A DNA stretch of 64,000 bases from Paulinella micropora (Eukaryota; Cercozoa; Imbricatea; Euglyphida). Under the pieces are notes generated by a model. It had not been told where the DNA came from. It saw nothing but the letters and a program-made list of their open reading frames with translations, and did no database searches. Positions within the stretch are counted from its first letter, which is position 1. Each line of letters begins with the position of its first letter. Positions 29,096-40,095 of this stretch are shown piece by piece. The position numbers were made by a program, and so were the translations under genes. Where the stretch lies: positions 85,972 to 149,971 of the forward strand of contig BJOX01000018.1 of the NCBI GenBank assembly GCA_009731375.1, given 5' to 3'.

Positions 29096-30319
29096 TTGGC
29101 AGCCGCAGAGAAGCTCTGGCACGACATTGGCCACGTCATCCCCGTAGAAGCTTTTCACAACTACTACCCAGTCACCGCTCCCACTGTCGGATTGACAAGG
29201 TCACTCCAGGTCACTGCATTCCCCGGCACAACCGCTGGTGCCACATCCATTCCCTCATCGAACCAGACTGGTCCGACAAGTCCGCCGGACGCTCATCTGC
29301 GACTACGACCCGTTCGAGCCACCCTTCGACGTCTTCGACTCCTGGAACAGCTACGCTGACTTCGTCAACACCGATACTACCCCCAGCCCTGGCATCTGCA
29401 GTCACGCCGACACTTCGAACACCGACGTCTGACCGAACTGTTTTCGCACGCGGATTACAAGTCAACTATCACATCGTCATCACGCCAATTCAACTGGCCA
29501 TCATGCACGCCATCAGTAACGTTAACGAGTGTGGAGATAGAGTTACGGTCACCATTATGGACGCCTGTTTGTACCGCTTCGTCCGCGTCACCGACTCAAT
29601 CCAGCAAGTTTGGAGTTCGCTGTCCCTCATCTGGCTGCTATTCATTCGCGACCTTATCCATAGCTGTCTGGACAAACCCGACTTATACAAGTCAGCTCTC
29701 CAAACTCTCAATCTACAACGTTTTCAGAAAGAACAACTTTTGGCGTATATTCATCGGACCGGGTGTATTATGTTTTACGAGACACACACATGCAGCTGGC
29801 GTGAGCATCTGCGACGGCAATCAGATTGAGGACTTGGGCCGTATGCTCACCCCGATGGAACGCGACCGATGGAACCAGCATTCGGACCAAGTCCTACTCA
29901 CGTATGGCGTTGGCTGGCCGCGCAATCTGCATGACCTCCTTCCTTGAGCCAGGATCCTCGACCCAAATGTTATGCAGGAATACCTTCTTGGGATGGAGAC
30001 TCCGGTCCGCACCGACATGAAAGATCCATCTACGTACAAACGGTTCTCTGTTCGTCCAAGACGTCAGCAGCTCCGGCAAGTAACGACTACTGAAGCGAAC
30101 ACCAACACTAACCGCCCAGCTTGGCAGAAACGTAAGGCGGACGCTATGGCAATGACTCAGACTGCTCCCTTACAGATGTCGACTCGTCAGGTCAAGCGCT
30201 TGAAGACCGACCTCGTCGAGCCAGATCGATCGAAAACTTTTTACGGGCCTACCATGTACCTACTGCAAGGAGCACAACAACTTCTTGAAGAAGGGCCAAC
30301 TCCCCAAACATTCGTTTGA
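29096..30319 (+). pseudogene. Element C gag-like segment 2 (several frames)
   Basis: Frames 29096-29359, 29503-29829, 29531-29947 and 29972-30319 overlap and none is complete. The last is basic and Gln/Thr-rich (RRQQLRQVTTTEANTNTN, MSTRQVKRLK), typical of the linker before a nucleocapsid. It is most likely the remains of one gag gene. Confidence 0.4.
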
Positions 30320-30767
30320 AGAGTGCAAACTTCGTCGACAGCGTCGTCAATATGACGAAAAACCATCATCGGCCGTTGCCCGCAGCACCCCGCGCGCCTT
30401 CCATATGACTAACCGGTCCGGCACACCCTCTCCGCTGGTGCCAACGCCCTCGCCTCTACGGATTGCGACTATCCCAACAGTTGTCACCGGATGCGTTTGG
30501 GTTGCCAAACATCCTCTCAACCGTCCATTTATCGGCAAGACTACATGCGCTTTGGATTCAGCCTGCAACTGCAAAGGCGTTGCTCGCTTATCGTGGGTTC
30601 TAGAACACGGCTTCACGATCCGGCAGGTGCCGCCTGTGGCAGCACGCTCATCCGTCGGCATCGACGCAGTCCTCACCGACGCATCGAACTCTTTGTTTCC
30701 GCTAGCCCAACGTCGCCGCTTCATGCAATTACCGTTTATGTGTCGGCTCACCTGCCCGATCGCGTAG
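30255..30767 (+). CDS. Element C zinc knuckle and protease-like segment
   Basis: In the frame open from 30285 and just upstream, CTYCKEHNNFLKKGQLPKHS then FEEC gives C-x2-C, a long loop, H-x4-C: an extended CCHC knuckle. Then a Ser/Pro linker and ALDSACNCKGVARLSWVL, which resembles a retropepsin active site with Asp-Ser-Ala for Asp-Ser-Gly. Nucleocapsid followed by protease is the Ty3 order. The protease call is tentative. Confidence 0.5.
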   Translation, partial: CTYCKEHNNFLKKGQLPKHSFEECKLRRQRRQYDEKPSSAVARSTPRAFHMTNRSGTPSPLVPTPSPLRIATIPTVVTGCVWVAKHPLNRPFIGKTTCALDSACNCKGVARLSWVLEHGFTIRQVPPVAARSSVGIDAVLTDASNSLFPLAQRRRFMQLPFMCRLTCPIA

Positions 30768-30786
30768 ATCTACTCTTCCCAACGAG

Positions 30787-31339
30787 GTGACCGCACAGAT
30801 AAACTTGTCCGACGAGGCCCAGAGCATCAAGCCAACGGACTACATCCCTTTGAAGCCCACAGCAAGACAGATCGTCTACGAGACGGAATTTCATTTCTTC
30901 GATGAGCCACTTCAGGTGGGCGACCGTCAACTAGCAACCATCAGCTATGACTTCCGCCCGGAGACTCTGGCTGAAATGACTTCTTACCCGACCTCCGAGA
31001 TTGAGAAGATCTTCAAGCTCCGTGTTACACAACCTTCGGATTCCTACGATCTTTTGTCAACTTCGCAAGCCCACCTCTACGGCCGCACAGTCAACCTGTT
31101 CATGTCCGAAAAGAAGAGACCATGCGATGGGAGGGTACAGATAACGACGAAGACGATGAAGAAGATGGAGAAGAAGAGGAAGAAGAAATTAAAGCGAATT
31201 CCGTCAAAAGAAAAAAACCGTCTTCCAGTCCGATCACGCAAGAAGATTATCGTTTCGATGCCCTCGCTTGGGAGCTCATCCGAAGGACTCAGCTGGCCGA
31301 CCTGAGACGCAGCCCGACGGCACGATCCCTCTCCTTGGG

Positions 31340-31378
<39 letters not shown>

Positions 31379-31472
31379 TTCACCATTGGCAGCATCGTCA
31401 TCTACCACGTCAACTGCATCGGCCCTTGCCCAACCATCGGCCCCTGCACCTGGTACACCGCAATCATTCTAG
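30787..31472 (+). pseudogene. Element C acidic linker with (TCA)n
   Basis: Frames 30787-31305 and 31122-31472. The first has polar residues without known motif; a shift in a GAAGA-rich tract at about 31140-31190 leads into the second. A (TCA/ATC)n run at 31341-31383 encodes poly-Ser or poly-Ile depending on frame. No domain recognised. Confidence 0.35.
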
Positions 31473-31496
31473 GATGCGCTGAGTAACCCTCCGTCG

Positions 31497-31985
31497 TTGC
31501 AAGCCCCAATTGTTCCGCGAACACCAAGTCACAGCCATCGACATGGTAGACGACGCTCTTCTGGTAAACTTGAACGCTCAGCATCACCGGCACCTTCCCC
31601 TTGCTCTCAAGTTCCGGCGGCTTCTGCGCCGTCACCTCGGCCCACCCAACCGACTACCAGTCCAGTCGCAGGGTTGAGCACAGCATCTAAGAAGGCACTA
31701 CGTCGCGCTCGTCGGACAGCAGCCAGCGCATCTTCTGCCTGTTCGTCCTCGTCCAGTTCCTCGTCGGCACCCGCGGAAAGCTTAACTAGTGCGTTATCTC
31801 AACCCCTCGGCGTCTCACTCCCCGGTGCAAGGCGGCCCCCGGGTCACATTTTCGCTAAGCCCACTTGGAATGTACAAGACTCGTACCCCCAACGCCACAG
31901 ACCGCGACCATGTTGGACCACTCAGCCAGTTGGCACAGAGAGATGCAATGACGCCGGTACCACCGCCGCCTTTCTCTCCTTCTGA
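31497..31985 (+). CDS. Element C Ser/Pro/Ala-rich low-complexity segment
   Basis: A 162-codon frame rich in Ser, Pro and Ala. It includes STASKKALRRARRTAASASS, whose DNA reappears in permuted form at 42165-42217. Probably linker of the polyprotein. No domain recognised. Confidence 0.3.
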   Translation: MQAPIVPRTPSHSHRHGRRRSSGKLERSASPAPSPCSQVPAASAPSPRPTQPTTSPVAGLSTASKKALRRARRTAASASSACSSSSSSSSAPAESLTSALSQPLGVSLPGARRPPGHIFAKPTWNVQDSYPQRHRPRPCWTTQPVGTERCNDAGTTAAFLSF

Positions 31986-31990
31986 CCGTT

Positions 31991-32838
31991 ATGTCAGGGT
32001 CAGCCCCACTCGATCTAATCACGGCTGGTCGGGTTTCTGCAACTTTATGGACATACCAGGCCATCAACTGGAGCTTCAAAAAGCCTTCGGCGCCAAGGGG
32101 CTCTCCAGGCTTAGATCCTGAACTCTACATTGTTCGAGACATCTTTGCTACTTATTTTCCAACAGCGGCCATGACTATGATTCCATGCACTCACCCGCAC
32201 TGCCGTCACCTTGGCTACTGGATTCCTAAGCACTTTACCCTCAATCAGGGCCTATGGCCGGATTCAACGATGGTACAGATGCAACACCCAAGAGTGGAAC
32301 GCTACTTCCCTAGGATACAATCACTCCAGCACGGTGCTTTCCGTATCGAACCCCTCGATAGACCGCCTCCCTTCAAAGTGACTGAAGACTGGCTTCTCCC
32401 TTCGGCAGATTTCAGCCATTTTGCCAACAGGCCACTTCTGGTGCGAACTTTCCTTCCGCGGGATACTAGTCTCCCACGTACCAAGGAAAGCAAGATATAC
32501 GCGCACACAGAACCGCGACAATGGTATGGGAAGACACCTTGGGATAATGAATATGCGGCAGAGTTCTCCGAAGCCATCCGAGGCTTCCACCGCGACCACC
32601 CTACTATCTTGATGCAGCGCTGTTGGNNNNNNNNNNCTTGATGCAGCGCTATTCGCCCCCTCGCAACAACGCACACGAGATGGACCCCGAAACCTTTGAG
32701 GACTTCACATGCGGTCTTGCTCTCATTTCGGGAACTAGAAACCCTCTCGCAGTCATCAACACCGAAGCCATGTGCCTGATCCGTGCGGACGCTACATCGG
32801 CCCCTGTGATGACCCGTCGGGGAAGTAATGCCTACTAA
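31991..32838 (+). CDS. Element C unknown protein block, part 1 (across a gap)
   Basis: A coding frame of about 280 residues containing the N gap at 32627-32636. It has mixed globular composition (LYIVRDIFATYFPTAAM, CTHPHCRHLGYWIPKHF with C-x4-C-x-H) and no recognised family. The same 14 bases lie on both sides of the gap, and omitting the duplicate keeps the frame. It stops at TAA 32838; the next frame begins 32828, so a frameshift probably separates them. Confidence 0.45.
32627..32636. other. Assembly gap, probably artificial
   Basis: Ten Ns. The sequence CTTGATGCAGCGCT ends just before and restarts just after the gap, as if two contig ends overlap by about 14 bases. Confidence 0.8.
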
Positions 32839-33406
32839 AACCGAACTTGAGGATATCTTCAGTATCCCGGAAGGTGCCACCATGATGTCACGGTTTTATA
32901 ATAGCAAACAAACTGCCATTATATTCCACTTCGGCCCACAAAACGGCAGAAACACTGCTCAACTCATCGCAGCCTCTCTAGTTGGACCTAACATCGAACC
33001 CACCGGCGATGTCCCATACTTCAAAGAAGGAATAGCCTTTGACTTCTTCTACCGCCCATGGGGATATCGATCTTCGTACCTCGGCCTACTTGTGGGATCC
33101 AATCCCAACGCCTCCCCTTTAGCAGCCGTCCTTAAAGGAGAACTCCTATTCCCGTGGTGTAGTATGGAACAGACCGAAGCCAAACACCTGCGCTTTGACC
33201 CGATACCACTCTCGACATCATCGTACATTCGCCGTGTTTTTCGACTCCCGACTCGAGAACGCTGCTTCGCCCTACAACACTATTTTCATCGTCTTCCATG
33301 TAATGACCCAATATGGCTCAAAATTGTCGCAAACGACACGTACTACGACCTCGACAGCACCAATGCTACTACAGGCCTACGCGCAGTACATGAGCGATCC
33401 GACTAA
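32828..33406 (+). CDS. Element C unknown protein block, part 2
   Basis: A 192-codon frame, globular composition (IIFHFGPQNGRNTAQLIAAS, FFYRPWGYRSSYLGLLVG, RCFALQHYFHRLPCNDP). No family recognised. Its last codons run into sequence similar to the antisense of the copia zinc knuckle. Confidence 0.4.
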   Translation: MPTKTELEDIFSIPEGATMMSRFYNSKQTAIIFHFGPQNGRNTAQLIAASLVGPNIEPTGDVPYFKEGIAFDFFYRPWGYRSSYLGLLVGSNPNASPLAAVLKGELLFPWCSMEQTEAKHLRFDPIPLSTSSYIRRVFRLPTRERCFALQHYFHRLPCNDPIWLKIVANDTYYDLDSTNATTGLRAVHERSD

Positions 33407-33500
33407 AGTACTTGTGCGGGCGCCCACAGTTATAACATTCAAGTTTCTTCCGTAGGTCGCCCCCATCCTTTCCGTGCGCCGCCACCATCGCAATCTCTGC
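33404..33500 (-). repeat. Antisense copia zinc-knuckle fragment inside element C
   Basis: The minus strand reads RKKLECYNCGRPHKYFS, clearly homologous to KLECYNCGNPHEYFTC of copia B. Nucleotide similarity spans about 100 bp (compare 23232-23340). It appears as a short patch; flanking sequence on both sides is element C-like. Confidence 0.7.
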
Positions 33501-34973
33501 ATGGTCGATTTGCCGCTTAGCCTTTTCGAAGATTGCAACCTCACGGTGTGCTACACGGACAGAAACGACGAACTGTTCTTGGGCTCGTTCTTTAACCCCA
33601 ACCACTACATGGGGCAATCAATAGGTATAATGAAATTCATCTGGATAGTTACGCTTGACGATGCAGCAACCGGCGACTATCTTCAGAAGTCACACAATTG
33701 GACAGCCTCCCCGGGCACGGAGGGTGTTAGGGATTCCTTCTCAGGCGAGTTCCGCTGGATACGTTATCAAAAAGTTCCGTGGCATCTGGCCCAGTATTTC
33801 CTTATGGTCGTAGCCAGCGAAACCGGAAGACGGTCAAGCAAGGAAATTGATGTGGTACACCACCCACCCCATACTGTCCCATGTTCGACGGATATCATTA
33901 ACCCGTACTCTCGAGACAAACGCCTCCGTGGCTACCCCTACGGAGCCCCACTTGTCCGTATGCAACCGTCACGCCACGCTCAACGACACTTCCAAGTCTG
34001 GCGCCCGGGCGATGTTTACGTGACCCATCACCAAGTGGGCCACACCCATCATCGATGGCTCAACCTCAAGACAAACAGGACAGAGGAAAATCTCTTACAT
34101 TTCTACACAAGTCTAGAAATGAGCACCCGAGATCTAGTGTACGAGAGATTGCTTACCCCAGAACCTGAGAACTCCCATATACTTACACACTCACCAGGAG
34201 CGACACGGAGACACTACCGCATTAGGTATCCTCATACCTATGAAATCCACGCTGGATTTGACGTCCAAGCATCGTCATCGAACCCTTACGAGATAGTGTA
34301 TTCCCCTGAGAAGTACGATGACCAACCTGATTCTTCGTCAAGTTCAAGTTCCTCATCCAGTTCGTCATCTAGCTCGAGTTCATCGTCAAGGGGAATAGCC
34401 CCTGCTCAGCCTCCATCGGCCCCAGCGTCGTTACCACCGGCCCCAGCACAGCCACCGTTGGCCTCAATTCAGCCTCCATCAACCCTGGCTCATCGACCAG
34501 CGGCCACTGGTTCTGACGCATCGGCCGCACCGTTGCCACAGGTAACTCGTGCCCACCCTGTTCAACCACAGCCCTTTTTTGGCTGCAAGCCCAGTGAGAA
34601 CAAGAAGCATCACGACGATGACGATTCAAAAGGCGGCGGACAAGGCCCTTCCTCGTCTTCGTCAAGTGGTTCGTCGTCAAGCAGTTTGCCATCAACGCCG
34701 ACTATGACCCAGACATCTGCGACTTCTCCTCCTCACTCAACGACGCGACGTTCGCAACACCCTCGGAACAAGGAAAGTGTGAACTTTGCGGATTGCCCAA
34801 AAGCAACCTCTCTTCTGTTACCTAGCCACTTTGCCTCTTGCGATCGTCGAGCCGCACTTTCAAGACGACGACTTCTCGACCATAATTCTCGGAGTTGCCG
34901 CCAATTCAATATGCTCGCTCGGCCTGGCACTGGCTCAACTCAGAGTTTGGGCAATACGCAAAGTCAAGCGTGA
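33474..34973 (+). CDS. Element C unknown protein block, part 3, with poly-Ser
   Basis: The longest intact frame of element C (499 codons). Residues 1-280 look globular (FEDCNLTVCYTDRNDELFLG, GEFRWIRYQKVPWHLAQYF, then VTHHQVGHTHHRWLNL). A poly-Ser tract of about 20 follows, then Pro/Ala linker and DDDDSKGGGQG. Near the end, at about 34772-34850, C-x2-C and H-x3-C elements in two frames look like a broken zinc knuckle. Lying between protease and RT, this is unusual for Ty3 elements. No family recognised. Confidence 0.45.
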   Translation: MRRHHRNLCMVDLPLSLFEDCNLTVCYTDRNDELFLGSFFNPNHYMGQSIGIMKFIWIVTLDDAATGDYLQKSHNWTASPGTEGVRDSFSGEFRWIRYQKVPWHLAQYFLMVVASETGRRSSKEIDVVHHPPHTVPCSTDIINPYSRDKRLRGYPYGAPLVRMQPSRHAQRHFQVWRPGDVYVTHHQVGHTHHRWLNLKTNRTEENLLHFYTSLEMSTRDLVYERLLTPEPENSHILTHSPGATRRHYRIRYPHTYEIHAGFDVQASSSNPYEIVYSPEKYDDQPDSSSSSSSSSSSSSSSSSSSRGIAPAQPPSAPASLPPAPAQPPLASIQPPSTLAHRPAATGSDASAAPLPQVTRAHPVQPQPFFGCKPSENKKHHDDDDSKGGGQGPSSSSSSGSSSSSLPSTPTMTQTSATSPPHSTTRRSQHPRNKESVNFADCPKATSLLLPSHFASCDRRAALSRRRLLDHNSRSCRQFNMLARPGTGSTQSLGNTQSQA

Positions 34974-35078
34974 CAACCGAATCTGGGGCATTCTCCAGAC
35001 TCCAAACAACTGAGGCTGCCTTCTCCTCTGACGCTTCAGACCGACATCGGCCCGCCGTTTCCATACACGGATTCCTTC

Positions 35079-36412
35079 ATGGAAGACTTCGCGCAGACAT
35101 GCCCCGACCCTCGCATGCTCTTTTGCACGGCATCAACAGTCCAGGGACCTCATCCTACCCCATGGTTCTTCATCTCTGAAAGACTTTGCTGGGACTTTTT
35201 AACCAAGCGAGCGGAACAAAAAACGGCACCGACAGGTCTTAAGTTTCCTCCTGAAGCAGTCAACCCAAGCCTCACCAAACCCCAACAAGACCAACTCTGG
35301 GCCCTCATTCGCGAATTCGACCACATCTTTCAAGACAAGGCAGGCATCTTCAAACATACTGTCGTGTCCCTTCGACTCAAACCAAATGCCAAACCAGTTG
35401 CAGTTCCATGCTCGCGCTGGACTCCGGCAGTGGGCAAATATCTCTCTAGCTGGGCTACGGACATCCTCAGCGCCGGCACATGGAGCTACGCCTCCTCTCA
35501 ATGCGCATGGACGAGCCGCAGTTGCCCGGTCGGGAAATTCGAGGATATTGCGAAAGAAGTCATCCGAGACATTCGGAACGTTTACGACTACCGCATGCCC
35601 AATGACAATCTTCATCTCCCAGTCCCAGGTCTTCCAAACCCGGATCATTACCGAGAACGATTCGCCGGCTGGCACTATCTCAGCTCCATCGACATGGTAG
35701 ACGGCTTCTCCCACCTTCGCCTGAACCCGGACGATGACAGCCGAGATGTTTTAGCCGTGTGGACCCCTCAAGATCTATTGGTCCCCAACTTTATGCCTCA
35801 AGGTGTACATCGTGCCCCCGGCGATTTCCAACGTGCGATCGAGAAGACATTCCAACCACTCCCCTTTGGAACAAGCCGCCCCCAGCTATTTCTACTGCAG
35901 GCGCCTATCTCGACGACGTTACCGCTGGTGCAAACGACTTTCAAACGCACCTGAACCAAATTCGTGGTATATTCTCAAGTATGGACCCCTCCGGCCTTCA
36001 TGGATCGGCGCGCAAACTCCACTTGGGATACCATGAACTGACAATATTCGGCAAGAAATGTAGAAAGAAAGGTATCGCCGCTGACACAGCGAAGATCGAC
36101 GCCATCCTCCGAATGGCTGATCCCTCCAATGTGTCTGAAGTTCGATCCGTTCTGGGTATGACCAACTTCATACAGGCCCACATCCCCGACTACTCCCGCC
36201 TTGTATCACCTCTTACGAACTTGCTCAAGTCCACTCACGCCCTACCAGCAGGTCAACCCTACCTCCATCGAGAAGAGCGGAAATGTATGAAGAAGCTCCG
36301 CCGCGTGCTTACTACGCTTCCCGTCCTGGCCAAGTATGAGTCTTCTCACCATCTTTGCCTTCGGACGGATGCTAGCCAACTAGGCATCGGAGGCCCTTCA
36401 CACTGGCCCTGA
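35079..36412 (+). pseudogene. Element C reverse transcriptase (two frames)
   Basis: Frames 35079-35954 and 35759-36412, shift at about 35880-35930. RT landmarks: SLRLKPNAKPVAV, then WHYLSSIDMVDGFSHLRLNP (motif A, Asp in SIDMVDGF), MPQGVHRAPGDFQRAI, and AYLDDVTAGAND (YLDD active site). After that comes thumb and connection (LGYHELTIFGKKC, VRSVLGMTNF) and the RNase H start RTDASQLGIGG. Ty3/gypsy type. Confidence 0.9.
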
Positions 36413-36482
36413 CCGCGACGCCCCGGTCATCCAATACTTTTCTCTCAAGTTCACAGACACGCAAACCCGCTGGGCGACCTAC

Positions 36483-37718
36483 GTGCGAGAAGCCTACGGC
36501 GTTATTTACGGAGTTCAACAGTGCCGCTACTACATTGATGCCAGCGACCACGAACTCACTATCGTCACCGATCACCGGCCACTCTTGTGGTTATGGCATG
36601 CTCGCAGCCCCATGGTCGTCGGATGGGTTCTGGAAAATCTTCAGACGATCCGTTTTAAGGTCGAATACCTCCCCGGTAAACAAAACCTCCTTCCGGATGG
36701 ATTGTCCCGTGTCCCCTGCATAAGCCCAGGCGTCCCGACTCTCATCGGTGAAGCCAAAGCCACCCTACAGCTCCTCGCAACCATTCAATTGCCCAGAGCA
36801 GGCTCTACTCTCTGGCTCGCCGTCGAAGGCACACATGCCGCCTTGGAAACGAAACTCAAGTCTCTCTCCTGCCGCATCATCCGCGCTGGCCCAACACTAC
36901 GAAGCATTCAAGCCCCGTGGGACCTAGCTATTGTCATCCCCTCCGCTGAACGCTCTCCAGCCGTCGCGCGTGACATGTTCGCCCTTCGTAAGCCATTTGC
37001 CCTGCTCATGCCGCAAGACCTCGTCCACTGCGTCCCAGACGATACACTCCCACAGGAGGCCGTCGAGACGTGTCGTAAGATTTTATTTCTTGACGACAAC
37101 TTAGTGTGGCTAGTCTTTGGCCTCGGCGTGGAACAACATTATATCTACCCTCTTGTCGCTACTTCGCACGCTCCTCGCGTCACGCGCCAACAAATCATGG
37201 ACGCACAACGACAAGACACCCTCACAGCCCCTCTCTGGACCGATGACGTCTCTACCGTCTCCGCTGGATCAACAGAATTGACTCTTCGTCAGGGCCTTGC
37301 CGTCCTCGCCGACGCCAAACAGTCAACACTGAAGATCTACATTCCAGAAGAGCTGCGCCGCCCGCTGATTAACTACGCCCACTTGATGCAGAACCACGCC
37401 AAAACGCCGACACTCGTCCCTTCATCAAGGAGCGCTATATTTGGTTCCGTACTGACGGCACGGATATTATGCACGCTGATGTCCTCGCCGCCCTCCGCGA
37501 CTGCCACTTTTGCCAACTGGTCCACGCCCGCCTCACTCTCAACCACGGCCGCTATCTTCGCTGAAGTGGAGCAGTCAAGGTCAAGGCATCGGCATCGATC
37601 GTATGCACGTCGGCATTCCGGGCGTTGTTTTTCAGTATATCCTGACGATCATCGATCTCTTCTCAGGATTTCTTCAATTCATCCCCTGTATCTCTACCTC
37701 AGCCGAATAAACAGTTGA
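36483..37718 (+). CDS. Element C RNase H end and integrase N-terminus
   Basis: Encodes 411 codons. RNase H C-terminal part: EAYGVIYGVQQCRYYID, VTDHRPLLWLW, FKVEYLPGKQN, LLPDGLSR, the usual Ty3 series. Then a long spacer, and an integrase H2C2 zinc region that goes out of frame after NYAHLMQNHAKTPTLVP (the homologous segment in element E keeps HHDVLAALRDCHFC). It ends at the TAA near 37710 and the catalytic core continues in another frame. Confidence 0.85.
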   Translation: MREAYGVIYGVQQCRYYIDASDHELTIVTDHRPLLWLWHARSPMVVGWVLENLQTIRFKVEYLPGKQNLLPDGLSRVPCISPGVPTLIGEAKATLQLLATIQLPRAGSTLWLAVEGTHAALETKLKSLSCRIIRAGPTLRSIQAPWDLAIVIPSAERSPAVARDMFALRKPFALLMPQDLVHCVPDDTLPQEAVETCRKILFLDDNLVWLVFGLGVEQHYIYPLVATSHAPRVTRQQIMDAQRQDTLTAPLWTDDVSTVSAGSTELTLRQGLAVLADAKQSTLKIYIPEELRRPLINYAHLMQNHAKTPTLVPSSRSAIFGSVLTARILCTLMSSPPSATATFANWSTPASLSTTAAIFAEVEQSRSRHRHRSYARRHSGRCFSVYPDDHRSLLRISSIHPLYLYLSRINS

Positions 37719-37733
37719 GATCATCCTCAACCG

Positions 37734-38770
37734 ATGGCGTACATTTTTGGTTTTCCGGAGTCCATCTTCTCCGACTACCACAGCTCGTTTGTAGCCAAAC
37801 GCTTCTGCAGTGAGGCCGGCCTCGACTGGCTGACCACCGCACCCTACTCACACCGTCAACTCGGCTTCGTGGAATGCCGGCACAAGGCGATCCGCACCGC
37901 AATTCAATCTCTTCCCAAGGCAGACAAATCGAACTGGCCTAGCATCATCCCGTCCCTCTCCTTCGCCCAGAACACCTATGTGTCCACGGCTACAGGTGCA
38001 ACCGCCTTCGAGGGTATGTTGGCACGCAAACCTCGGTGCACACTGGACATTTTCGATTCCTCGGAGATCGTTACTGCCCGCGCCTCCGCCTCAAGCGCCG
38101 CTCTCGATGCTTCCCCTGCGCTTTCGCTTCAATCTTCAGAGCAGATCGAACTACTCGCCGCGCTCGCGCTGCAGTCACAGCGTACATCAGCACGTACACA
38201 GATGTCTCCCGCGCCCGATCTGTTGCTCAGAAGAACAAGGGCCGCCGCAAAGCCGTTAAGGAGTGGAAGGTTGGCGACACCGTCACCGTCTACCGCCCTA
38301 AACCCTCAAAGCAAGGCATCCCCGCCTCGTCTGTTCTTCAGTTCGACGGCCCCTACACGATTTTAGAGCAGGTCAACTCTAACTGCTTTAAGCTCCGCCA
38401 CCTCAAGACCGATAGGATTTTGAAGCGGATCGACCGCTCCCACCTTTCTCCGTACACCGCCCCCACTGATGGCGTCGCCCCGCTCAACCCAGTCGCAGTG
38501 GACGACTATGATGACGACACTGTCAACTACACCACTGGTGAAGTCGTTGCTTTCATCGACCGTAACCAAGTCAAGCTTGGCACTGTTTTGGACGAGGATC
38601 CGGAAGACGAGGAGGATGACCTCGTGGTACATCAACTTGGTATCACTTCGGACACCAACCCTCTCTTCCGCCTCATCTACGAAGACACAAAGGACAAAGC
38701 TACCATTCACAGCTGGAGTAAACCCCTGGCCTTCTGGAAGCCCCTCCTCTTCGATATCACCAACGATTAA
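37734..38770 (+). pseudogene. Element C integrase catalytic core and C-terminus (two frames)
   Basis: Frames 37734-38366 and 38036-38770. The core has ESIFSDYHSSFVAK (second Asp) and LGFVECRHKAIRTAI (Glu). The second frame has the C-terminal GPY/F-like module, VGDTVTVYRPKPS, LQFDGPYTILEQVNSN and IDRSHLSPY, then an acidic tail. No chromodomain is evident. The nearly identical segment in element E (44260-45087 and 43890-44621, minus) confirms the family. Confidence 0.88.
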
Positions 38771-39459
38771 ATCTTTCATCGACACATCGAGTGGCGTCCC
38801 TTCAGAAAGATCAAAGACAAAGGCCGGCTCTCCGCCAACGTTCTTAAGCGGCTTCGAGGTACTCTCATCACCGGCGAATCCTTCCCGCTTCATGTCTTCC
38901 AGAAGGGCAAGCAAGCTAAGTCCGAGGAGTAGCCACCCCCTTTCACTCTCAAGTGGGTTTTACCCATCGTAATGGCTTCACCCGCCCCCCGCCCAGCGCT
39001 TTTCCCACTTGAACCGTCATCGTCCCCAGAAGTATTACGCCATGACCGGCGTACCCATGTAAGTCCTTGATCGCCTCTTGTGCCTGCAGGTCAACGATTA
39101 TTTTCACCGAACTTGAACCCCTCAGTGGTTAATCGGCACGGCATACTTGGTGCTTCACTGGTTCATCTCGGCTTTGTGATCCCGGCCACCTAATCCTCTA
39201 CGGCTCGACATCGCCTCCCGATATCATCGCTCGCTACTGCGCCTCAATTGTCCCAGTCCCGCTGCAATCCATGGGTATCCGGCCCCGGCTGATCATCGTC
39301 TGCATCGCGCCAGTATAGACGCATCCTTCTTCTACTCTCCTATGGTTTAAGAGATTCACCCACCTCTCTTTTTCCTTTTGACACTTTTTTTTAGTGAGAC
39401 AACATACTTCGTTCGTTAATCACTCATTCTGTACGCAACTCAACTCAACCGTTAGGTCT
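38771..39459 (+). other. Element C 3' untranslated region
   Basis: About 690 bp between integrase and PPT without a supported gene. Confidence 0.5.
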
Positions 39460-39473
39460 GGGGGGGGGGGAGC
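39460..39473 (+). promoter_or_regulatory. Element C polypurine tract
   Basis: A run of ten or more G followed by AGC directly before the 3' LTR. The same G-run and AGC occur, inverted, beside the element E LTR. Confidence 0.7.
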
Positions 39474-40095
39474 TATCAGACTGACCACCGTAACGACCGG
39501 CCAAAACCTTTACCGTTGATAAGACACTCTTTTTGACCGGTTCATTAGATTCTCCTCTGCACGACGTTTCGACTTCACTAACTAGTTTTCGATTCCGTTC
39601 AGAAATGATTTCAAACGATCAGTTCAAAGTTCTTTTTAGCTATTGTCATTTTCCCCATCCGCATTACCTTTTCCCCCGATTTCCCGTGAAACACGTTTTA
39701 CTGTAAATTTTGTGGACAAAGAGACGGATTCGCGGGAAAACACAATATCTAACTGTCTTTTCCGTTCCCAGTCATTTTTGCCTAGGCTTCCCAAATCGAT
39801 TTGGGAATTTTTAAGTCCAACAACCCGACACTATCCGTTTTATGACTGTTAACTTGAAGACTCGCGACACAATTCGTTTGGGAATTGGAGACCTCACAAT
39901 TTACGTTCTACACTTGATCGTACGTTGCACCCAAGCCTGCAATGAGTTCGAAATTATGTAAATAAATGAAGTGACCTCTCTACTACTTACTTGCATTTCA
40001 CCTGCTCACTCAGAGTCAGGACTCAAAGCAGCCATAGTGTTCTTATTAAGAGTTCGTTGTATCTGCCTACTTGAAGAGTTGTATACAAACTCACA
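39474..40095 (+). repeat. Element C 3' LTR
   Basis: 622 bp, TATCAGACTGA to CTCACA, uninterrupted. It serves as the empty-site reference for both MITE M1 (39510) and copia A (39772). Confidence 0.93.

Noticed and set aside
34786-35180. Protease of element C right before RT
   Set aside because: A faint hydrophobic IILGVAANS segment lacks the Asp-Ser/Thr-Gly core; the earlier segment at about 30550 fits slightly better.
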